Below, piece after piece: positions 56,901-64,000 of a DNA stretch of 64,000 nt. The number at the start of each line of letters is the position of its first letter. Positions within the stretch are counted from its first letter, which is position 1. The DNA comes from Telopea speciosissima (lineage: Eukaryota; Streptophyta; Magnoliopsida; Proteales; Proteaceae). Made by a program: the position numbers and the translations under genes. Under the pieces are notes generated by a model that saw only the letters and a program-made list of their open reading frames with translations, ran no database searches and was not told the origin of the DNA. Where the stretch lies: NCBI RefSeq assembly GCF_018873765.1, contig NC_057919.1:61518484-61582483 (forward strand), written 5' to 3'.

Positions 56901-58199
56901 GGTCCTGAAACTTGACATGCACCCTATTTTAGGCCTTCTAAACACAACGGAAACATTAGTTTTTACAAATTCAAACCCAAAATGGTACTTTGACTTTGGA
57001 CCTTAGGTTGGTAGTCTATGGCGTAGGTGAACTCTAACCTAGGCTATTCCACACAATATTTAGAACATATATAATTAAAGTAAAGGTGTAAAACAACTTA
57101 AGTAAGCATTACGAATTAAAAAACATCAAACCGTAAACCATTTAATGCATTAGGCATATAATTCATAATCATACATGGTTAGTTAACAATTGTTAGATAC
57201 TTAGAAAGAGACATAGATTAAACAAATACAAGTGTAACAAGTCCTAGGATCCTAGTAGCTAGTACTGAAATGAGTGTCGGGCCGGAGAGGCAAGATATGT
57301 CAAGTTATGATGAGTTAGGCGAGTTTTGTTGAGTTTTGGGTCGAAATTAGGTATTTATAACAATAGTACTGGGCCCAGTTCACTGAGATGAACCGAAATC
57401 GAAACAAGCACCGAAATCTCACAATCTCAAGTGAGATTTCGATCAAGATATGGTATATTTTATATCTGGAAACAGCCTCTTTGCGAAAGTAGGGGTAAGG
57501 CTGCGTACATTATGACCCTCCCTAGACCTCGCTGTGGCGGGAGCCTCGTGCACTGGGTACACCCTTTATATGGTATATTTTAAATATCGCCATGCATCTC
57601 GTTTCGGTGGGCCACGAAACAGAGATAAAAGTGAGTTCTCGCTGAGATCTTGTACCATGCTTCAAACAGTGTAACGTTTTCTCTATGACCGGAAGGTCTA
57701 TACAAAATCTATTTCATCCTCTTGGCTTCATTAATCTTTTTCCATAAGCATTTATTCCAACCATATCAGAAATTTGTCACTTTATATTCATGTTGTAGTT
57801 GTTATTAACGCAAAGAAAGTTTCAGATAATGAAGAACAGATATCCACGTATCCTAATTCTGAAGAAAAAGTAGTTATTTTCACCACAAACAGGGCTATGA
57901 TTGTGCCATATGAACATGAATACTTCAGATGTCTAACAAGATCATCAGATATTGATTATTGAACAAGTAGAAAGATAGTCCATGGTAATCAAACTAAATG
58001 AATCTTACATAAGCTGTAATTGCAAGAGGATACAGGTCTATGATTGTGCCATATGAACAGGAATACTTCAGATGACTAACAAGATTATCAGATATAAAAA
58101 TTAACACAGTGAATCTAGCTAGATTTCAAGTGACAGTAAACCTTTAGGAAGAAAAGTCCATGCTGCAATCTTGTCCTCAATACCAGAAATAATGGCATC
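50995..58199 (-). CDS. P4H: Prolyl 4-hydroxylase, catalytic and ShK exons (5' part not seen)
   Basis: Four minus-strand exons join in frame: 58142-58199 ([19 protein letters not shown]), 55894-56069 ([20 protein letters not shown] through [10 protein letters not shown]), 51414-51480 ([20 protein letters not shown]) and 50995-51290 ([20 protein letters not shown] to the stop). Fe(II) ligands of the 2-oxoglutarate dioxygenase core are present: HYD in exon 2, and the distal His of [15 protein letters not shown] with the 2-oxoglutarate Lys in the last exon. A C-terminal six-cysteine ShK-like domain ([11 protein letters not shown] ... CRRSCKVC) is typical of one plant P4H subgroup. The enzyme hydroxylates proline in extensins and arabinogalactan proteins in the ER/Golgi. 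Introns of 4.4 kb and 2.1 kb contain transposons. The N-terminal anchor and RTSSG-type exons are not visible up to 64000. They may lie beyond, or the gene may be 5'-truncated. Confidence 0.85.
51481..54206. other. P4H intron, left part
   Basis: No exon seen. 52900-54200 reads like a decayed LTR (caatccaagactctgatttcgg..., ...aattggccaattacaatag..., tggcccat words) and shares aatggcc/ggccaatt text with 61900. Shorter duplicated words (ttttccttagcacctgttcagac at about 51797, and a similar one at about 51905) occur near the left. Confidence 0.4.
54212..55486 (+). mobile_element. Solo LTR, copy A (1275 bp), in P4H intron
   Basis: It begins TGATGCAGTACCAAGTG and ends CTACATTA, flanked by a perfect 5 bp duplication, cttat (54207-54211, 55487-55491). 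A homologous 1063 bp copy in reverse orientation at 62569-63631 has the same ends and another 5 bp duplication. The interior has a promoter-like ttataaataaag (54535-54546), a GAAGAAGAAGAA tract near the start and CCCTAA-rich text. No PBS, coding region or second LTR is attached, so it is read as a solo LTR. Confidence 0.8.
56765..57659. mobile_element. Non-autonomous hAT-like element, copy B, in P4H intron
   Basis: It begins caaggttttaggacttgg and ends gagatcttgtaccatg, the reverse of copy A at 1523-2441. A perfect 8 bp duplication, cttcaaac, flanks at 56757-56764 and 57660-57667. Shared interior landmarks include ggccatatggccaagataggt and aacattagtttttacaaatt. A SINE with its own duplication sits inside, so the hAT insertion is the older event. 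Confidence 0.9.
57463..57567 (+). mobile_element. 5'-truncated Au SINE nested in hAT copy B
   Basis: The body ctggaaacagcctctttgcg...ggtaaggctgcgtacattat...gcgggagcctcgtgcactgg...gtacacccttt is the Au SINE body without its tRNA head. A perfect 15 bp duplication, atatggtatatttta, flanks at 57448-57462 and 57568-57582. Confidence 0.9.
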
Positions 58200-58624
58200 C
58201 TACAAATGAAGAGCTCATTAGTCATGTTAAAGAAATCATGCAATCAATTCCAGAAAGATTTAACTATCTAAGATTCTTTCCGAAATAAACAAATGAATAT
58301 TACAGAAATTAGTGAAAGTTAGAAACCTAAGATTACTTTATCTCCAATATAAGGAAATCAAGGGCTGGAAAAGAAATCAGAATTTCCATTAAGATGTGTC
58401 TCCATTTACCTTCATAATCCTATATATTTAACATTGCCAGAGAACAGCTCGACACAAGGAATAGTTTTATTTATCAATACCATAACTCTGTTCTGAAATT
58501 AGGGCAGACCTCAGAACTCATCTAAAATCCAAAATCAACAGAAAGTGAACCCCGAAAATTCAAAAGTAAGAGAGGGCGTAAATTTGTATGACCTTTCCCT
58601 TTCGCTTTTCTATTGCAACAACAT

Positions 58625-58895
58625 TCCAACTTTTTTTTTTTCATTCATAAAGGAAGATGTCGAACCCCGATATAGAAAGGGAAAAATCTTTCTGAACGGC
58701 CCATCATGAGATTAGGAGAAGCTTCTCATGATGGACCGTTCAGAAAGCATACAACTTTTGTAATCATCAGTCATTCAGAAAAGCAGAAAATCCTAAAAAA
58801 TTCCAACTTTTTTTTTTCCGTTCATAAATGAAGATGTCAGAACCCCGTTATAGAAAGGGCAAAATCTTTCTGAACGGCCCATTAAGAGAAGGTCC
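58625..58895. repeat. 177 bp-spaced direct repeat with a 24 bp hairpin
   Basis: ttccaac + T-run + ttcataaa(g/t)gaagatgtc + gaacccc(g)atatagaaaggg + aatctttctgaacggccca occurs at about 58624 and 58801. In the first copy ctttctgaacggcccatcat (58688 on) pairs with 58724-58747 at 23 of 24 positions around a 12 nt loop. It lies just upstream of the first visible P4H exon. Confidence 0.85.
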
Positions 58896-60281
58896 TCCTG
58901 ATGGCTCGAATATCTGCCACAAGGCAACACCATTGGTACTCAAATTTTGTGGAGATGTAATCCACAACAACTATTAGTCTGGGAAGTTTCAGCCAACTCC
59001 GATTTCCAAAGGAAATATAAAGCTTTGAAACTGAAATTTAGCAATGTGGTTTGACTGCTGAAAATACAAGATTTATAAACAATATATGGTGGGTCATATA
59101 TTTGAGATGGGATGCCAAATTTGACACAGGGCTAGTCCATGGCACATACAATTCATCCAACAGCCAGTTTACCAAGACCAGCTTCCACATGGCTTGAAAT
59201 GGTTGGACCATCAGTATAGATTATCCTCACAAGGCTACCAAAATGTACTTTCCCTCAGATATTCAAATTCAAATCAATACAAATGTAGAAATAAAATCGT
59301 GTTATCAGCACACTCGATGGGACACTTGTACAATGAATTCATCCACAACCATCCTACTAGGCTACTATAAGTATAGAGATAAACTAATCCATAAAAGGAT
59401 GGAGGTTAAGTTACAACTCTCTTTTCATTTGTCAATCACCAAAGTGAACTCATCTCTGGCATCCAGTTAACACTGTCCTTGATTATGTTAATCTCCTGAT
59501 ATCCTTTCATTTCCAGATACCTGGGGACATTTTCCCTCCCAGATATCTGTGGGCATAAGGAAGCCTCTGTTAATGTTTCTGGCCCTTTCATCTGCCTTCT
59601 AATAAATGACAACCAGATCAGCTCCATTGATGGTTTATAGTAGCCGGACTTCAGTTTGCCTACACAACAAGCTTCCTGCCCATAATGCCTCAGCAGAAAA
59701 GGTTTAGAAAATAAAAATATTATTGTTGACCAAAACTAAAATCAACGAGCTAGAGAATCACCAATCAGGCTGATATTTGGGCCAATTCTCCTAAATCAGA
59801 TTGGATTTATAAGATTTTGGCTTCAATGAAAATATAAAGGAAATAAAATCGTAGTTAACCAGTTAGTTGATGATAAGTAGTTCTACCTTGTCAAGGCAAG
59901 TAGTTGACTAGTCCATGACTCTGCATCACCTAAGTGACAGATTTCAATATATTTTCTTAAAATAAATCAACACACAAATAGAGAAGATAGCTTTTAGCCT
60001 CCATCCATTTTTTTATGCTTTTCAGTCCCATGTAGGTTCACACCCTTGGGGAAAATGTGTGTCCCATTATAAATTGACTCCCTTCTAATTTCTGCTCTAC
60101 ATGATGTTCATTTGTGCCATATAAGTAAGTTTAGCTCACTATGTTTATTTTCCTGTTTTACATCTTTCAATTTATTAAGATGTATTATATTGTGAAATCT
60201 TGGAACACTATAGGTTGGGATCCTCGTCACATTAATGTGGGGGGCACACACTCATACCCATGCATTTTTTAATAGAGGACA
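58896..60281. other. Upstream of visible P4H exons, no gene found
   Basis: I searched the minus strand here for the missing P4H exons (an RVRTSSG-type or early CDYL-type segment) and saw none. Short ORFs only. No terminal repeats resolved. Confidence 0.4.
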
Positions 60282-60436
60282 AATATTGGCACAAAGGTAG
60301 GGTTGCTTCATTGCGACCTAGTGGTCGCGGGTACGAGTCCGGAAACAGCCTCTCTACAAAGTGGGGTTAAGGCTTCCTACATTATTACCCTCCCCAAACA
60401 GGGAGCCTCGTGCCTGGGTATGCCCTTTTTTTTATT
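60282..60436 (+). mobile_element. Au SINE, plus orientation
   Basis: ttggcacaaaggtagggttg, B-box-like gcgggtacgagtcc, ggaaacagcctctctacaaa, ggttaaggcttcctacatta, gagcctcgtgcctgggtatg, then a T-run. This is the near full-length Au family structure (tRNA-like head, conserved body, T-rich end) with a small internal deletion. Confidence 0.8.
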
Positions 60437-61017
60437 ATAATATAGATAAAAAGGGAGAGAAGAGGAGGGCAGTACGATATATTGTTTCTCTTGATGTCTG
60501 GAGTGCACAAGTCGACGTTTCTGATTCCGTGAGACAACTTTCTTCTTCTCTCCTGATCTTTCCTAGTGTGCAAGTGAAGAAGATATTTTAGGTGTTTTCA
60601 TGTGCTCTTCGTACGTGGATTGCGATGTGATGACATTCTCTTTGCCAAAGAAAGAAGAGCAGGTAATGTGGTTTCTCCCGTATTTGTCACGATAGGTTTG
60701 GATGTGAGGGTTCTATACTCTCGTGAATCCATCTATTTTGGTAAGTTGCTTTGTAATCCAAGAGGGGTATTTTCTCTTGATGTTTGGTAGCCTCTAGCAT
60801 TAATTAAAGAGGATTGTAATCCCATTATTTTCATAGTGGAAGATTTATCTGGATGAGGTGTTGTGGATTTCACTTTCACCTTGGAATGGTTTTCCACGTC
60901 AAAAAATTGATGTGTTTGTTCTGTGATTTACTTGATTTGGTTATTTGTATCATTGGTTTTGTGTATACTTGTTCATTGTATTTGTCCATCGACTAGCATG
61001 AATTTATAAGTTCAACA
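60437..61017. other. Intergenic or decayed retroelement sequence
   Basis: gttctcttgatgtctggagtg and ttttctcttgatgtttggtagcc are related words about 300 bp apart, suggesting internal duplication. No domain identified. It precedes a plus-strand copia RT fragment. Confidence 0.35.
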
Positions 61018-61110
61018 ACTTGATGTGAAGACAACTTTTCTCTATGGTGATTTGGAGGAACAGATTTACATGGAGCAGCTTGAAGGTCCCAAAGTCAAGG
61101 GTAAAAGCTA
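61018..61110 (+). mobile_element. Copia reverse transcriptase fragment
   Basis: The plus-strand frame reads QLDVKTTFLYGDLEEQIYME followed by QLEGPKVKG. This is the copia RT block around the first catalytic Asp. It is opposite in strand to the copia element on its right and only about 30 residues long. Confidence 0.7.
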
Positions 61111-61162
61111 GCCGTTAAGGAGAGTGTGCTCAAGTCCTTATAAGACTTCACATCGGGCTACT

Positions 61163-62010
61163 CAGATCCGATGTGGGATTGTTGCTTTTCGCATGGAACC
61201 CCAACAATCCCCCCTTCCATGTGGGAGCAAACATGGGAATTGAGATCTTCCTCAGGGATTTTCTCCATCCACAAAGGCACACTAGAGTGCCACACTTTGG
61301 CTCTGATACCAGTTGTTGGGGAAACAAATCTTTTTCCACCTGTGTTCAAGTTAATGGACAAACACAACAAACATGTATACACAAAACCAATAATGCAAAT
61401 AACCAAATCACCAAACGAACGGAATCCCACCAGCCATTAATGGTATCCCAACACATAGCATTGTATCTCCCGGCTCTGATATCAGTTGTTGGGAAACAAA
61501 CCTTTTTCCACCTGTGTTCAAGTTAATGGACAAAGACAACAAACAGGTATACGCGAAACCAATAATGCAAATAACCAAATCACCAAACGAACGGAACCCC
61601 ACCAGCCATTAATGGTATCCCAACACATAGCACTGTATCTCACGGTAATCTCACAGAATAAAGAAAAGGCTCAAGCCAAATTTCCATTAATCAAAATACA
61701 TGTACAAGGTTGTAGCCCCTGACACACTTATATAAAAGACTCAAACAGACTCAAACACTAAAAAAGGAAAATCCTAAATCAATCCTTAACTAGTAAGGTA
61801 ACATAAACTGACTAGGAAACTAAAATAATGAAAAAAACAGACTCAAAATAGGACTCTAACTAAACTAATGAAGTAAATCTCGTTTTACTACTTTCTACCC
61901 ATATTTTGGCCCATTAAAATGGTCAATTACAACGAACACACATGGGATCAAAGGCCCAACACCCTATATAACCCAACCTAGGCTTATTTCATTGGAAATA
62001 AGCCCTTTGG
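61163..62010 (-). mobile_element. Copia LTR with primer-binding site, partly tandem-duplicated
   Basis: On the minus strand an LTR running from about 62010 ends CCCAACA and is followed by ACTGATATCAGAGCC, a primer-binding site complementary to initiator tRNA-Met. The LTR end plus PBS is present twice, 173 bp apart (the ggctctgat words start at 61299 and 61472). The second PBS reads ACTGGTATCAGAGCC, the standard form. About 120 bp further is a purine tract ggaaggggggatt, then another TGTTGGGG start. LTR-PBS-short-spacer-PPT is the layout of a TRIM-like miniature element. The same LTR also serves as the end of the copia pol at 61990-64000. Confidence 0.6.
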
Positions 62011-62173
62011 GTGACTTATCGGCATCACTATGCTTCTAGAAAAGTCATGTTTCCTCTTGGGTAAGGCTTTTGTAATCAAATCTACACCATTCTTGACAGT
62101 ATGGACCTTCTCAAATTGCAAAAGCTTTCGTTCTAGTACATCCCGAATCCAATGATACCTCACATTAATATGC

Positions 62174-62344
62174 AAAAAAAAGGGTGTACCCAGTACACGA
62201 GGCTCTTGCCATTGCAAGGTCTGGAGAGAGTGATACTGTACGTAGCCTTACCCCTACTTTCGCAGAGGCTATTCCAAACTCAAACCCATGACCACTTGGT
62301 CATAATGGAGCAACTTTACCGTTGCACCAAGGCCCACCCTCATA
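62174..62344 (-). mobile_element. Full-length Au SINE in copia RNase H
   Basis: On the minus strand: ggtgggccttggtgcaacgg, tccattatgaccaagtggtc, B-box-like atgggtttgagtt, agcctctgcgaaagtagggg, ggctacgtacagtatcactc, gagcctcgtgtactgggtac, then a T-run. The flanking repeats cctcacattaatatgc (62158-62173) and cctcaaatcaatatgc (62345-62360) match at 14 of 16. Across the site the copia frame KHIDLRY / NVRYHWIRDV is continuous. Confidence 0.9.
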
Positions 62345-62568
62345 CCTCAAATCAATATGCTTGATATTATAATGGAAACTCGGGTTCTCACTCATGTAAA
62401 TGACACTCTTAACTATCACAATGAACGATATACTCGTTTGGCTTTAAACCTAGTTCTTGAGAACCACTTCATCCACAACATCTCCTTGAAAGTTTCTGCT
62501 GCAGCAATGTACTCGGTTTCTGCAGTTGATAATGCCACACACTTCTGCAACTTGGACTTCCATGGTAC

Positions 62569-63631
62569 TAATGTAGTCCTAGATAGGATTAACTCCCACT
62601 AGAAACCAGTGGATCAGGATCTCTAACAGTGCTGGCCAATTGGAGTAGGATGGGGTAATCTAGGGTAAAACTAGGGTTAGGGTGAGGTAATGACAATAGG
62701 GTTTATATGGTTTTGTTGGGCAGGTCTAGGGGGTTATTATTGTATAAAAATAACAGGGTTTAGATAGGTTTGAAAATTCTGCAAAATTAGGGCAGAATTA
62801 ACCTATTGATCTCTGGGTTTTGGGTTTTAGAACTTAGGCTGGAACTAGGATTTAGACTAAGAATTAAAGCAAGGGAATAAGATTGAATTCTATACTGATG
62901 GAGAACAGTACTCGACCAAAGTATGAAGCAGTAATAATGGTTGGAAGTGAAGGATCTGAAAATTAGGGTTTTGGGGAAATTAATGAAGGGTGGGGAATTA
63001 GAGGATTAGGAGAAGATGAATGGGGATGGGGTTTCAAACTTACTTGCAGTTGCAGCAAGTCTTCAATGGAGGCAGCAACTATGTGATAGAAGGATAGAAC
63101 CACCTTCCAGCTGAAGAAGATCCTCCCAACCGTCACGGCGTAAGGAGTCAATTGGATTCCACCAATCCCTTTCCACCTTGAGATCCACAAGGATGCACAC
63201 ACTCACAAGGAACAAAGGAGCAATGGCAATAGCAGCCAAGCTAATACGATTTTTTTATTCAATAAAACTGTGGGGAGCCTCCACGATATTCTATTATTTA
63301 AAGTATGGCCTTAGGCCAAATCCTACTACAAATTAACCTCTTCCTTGATAAATCGTGAAAGGGAAAGAATTAACACTAAAGCTAATAACTTAAAACAGTA
63401 AATTGACCTATCTAACCCTAATAACTTATGTTAAAAGACACTTAGCTAAATAACTTAAATTGACCCAATTGAACCAAATGGATGCAACCAATTTTGAACC
63501 GGCTCAATTTTAAAAACAGGAAAATAAACTAAGTATGGAATGGAAATTACTAGAATGTAAACCTAAGCTATGGCTCCCTAATAACCCTAGTTCAGGACTT
63601 CTTCTTCTTCTTCCTACTTGGTGCTGCATCA
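62569..63631 (-). mobile_element. Solo LTR, copy B (1063 bp), in copia RNase H
   Basis: On the minus strand it runs from TGATGCAGCACCAAGTAGG to GACTACATTA, with a perfect 5 bp duplication, ggtac, at 62564-62568 and 63632-63636. It is homologous to 54212-55486 along its length, including gcttaggtttacattcta and ctggaaggtggttctatcct. It breaks the copia RNase H between MFTLQGG and WKSKLQKC. Confidence 0.9.
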
Positions 63632-64000
63632 GGTACTGGCCCCCCCTGCAAAGTAAACATGTGCCCCAATGCAGATTTTCTAGAGTCAACATCACCTATC
63701 ACATCTACATCTGTGTTATCTCTAAGCACATGCTTACCACCTCCAAAGCACAACATGTATTCGATGAACCTTTGAGATACCTCAGAGTCCGCTTGACTGC
63801 TTCCCAACGTTCTTTGCTAGGATTGGTAAGAAATCTGCTCACAACTCAAACTACATGTGCAATGCCGGGTCTTGTTTACATCATGGCATACATCAAACTT
63901 CCTACAACTGACACACAGGGAATTTTCTTTACTTGTTCTTCCTTGCTCAGTTGAAGGGCTTTGCTTACTACCTAATTTAAAGTGACTTGCAAGTGGGGAA

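Larger units (their letters stand above)
61984..64000 (-). mobile_element. Ty1/copia pol 3' region, split by two insertions
   Basis: Minus-strand coding in order. PLASHFKL then a decayed MYAM...RPGIAH block (63830-64000). CFGGGKHVLRDNTDVDVIGD and VDSRKSALGHMFTLQGG (63640-63760). After the solo LTR, WKSKLQKCVALSTAETEYIA (about 62500-62570). After the Au SINE, NVRYHWIRDVLERKLLQFEK and VHTVKNGVDLITKALPK (62050-62170). Together these are the end of RT and all of RNase H. Stops and frameshifts mean it is dead. The element continues beyond the window. Confidence 0.85.

Noticed and set aside
59436-59627. DSVNWMPEMSS frame as a missing P4H exon
   Set aside because: Does not match the P4H family and has no matching splice phase.

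Overview
This window is nuclear DNA from a flowering plant, most likely a eudicot. The evidence is intron-containing plant genes (a cytokinin-pathway phosphotransfer protein, a prolyl 4-hydroxylase with a ShK tail, plant-type leucine-rich repeats), Au-type SINEs, copia, gypsy, L1 and RTE retrotransposons, and many hAT and PIF/Harbinger elements. The species cannot be fixed by reading. The abundance of small hAT elements would fit a lineage such as Proteales, but that is a weak inference.

Four host genes look real, all on the minus strand: a long tail-anchored coiled-coil protein (15655-17913, one exon), a secreted leucine-rich-repeat protein (24227-25438, one exon), a complete six-exon histidine-containing phosphotransfer protein (AHP, 42418-43724), and the last four coding exons of a prolyl 4-hydroxylase (50995-58199). 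The 5' exons of the hydroxylase are not visible.

The left 15 kb is a stack of insertions. It opens with a truncated RTE LINE (1-1215). A 919 bp hAT element with an 8 bp target duplication follows, placed at the RT region of an L1-like LINE. Next is a 1.2 kb PIF/Harbinger-like element that carries a piece of a poly(A)-binding-protein-interacting (PAM2/CID) gene. From 7530 to 14775 lies a dead LEC14B-type WD40 gene. One of its exons is split by a 4.6 kb PIF/Harbinger-like element carrying introns and exons of a RING-H2 E3 ligase gene without the RING exon. Removing the element and one TAA copy restores the LEC14B reading frame across the junction.

The middle (18-33 kb) holds several short hAT elements with TIRs of the form TA(A/G)GGGTGTCAA or TAGAGATGT, a long-TIR foldback-like element, a minisatellite, and the LTR-gag-protease end of a gypsy element. 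From 33 to 42 kb there is one L1 remnant, one unidentified decayed coding stretch and much sequence without recognisable genes.

The right end (44-64 kb) carries a copia element whose integrase is interrupted, an RNase H remnant, and the prolyl 4-hydroxylase, whose introns contain a solo LTR and a hAT element with a SINE inside it. It ends in a nest where a copia RNase H is cut first by a solo LTR and again by an Au SINE. Exact target-site duplications let the insertion order be read directly. I found no new defence, signalling or biosynthetic system. The notable content is the pair of gene-carrying Harbinger elements, a tRNA-like sequence with a 14 bp perfect anticodon-arm hairpin, and the nested transposon record.
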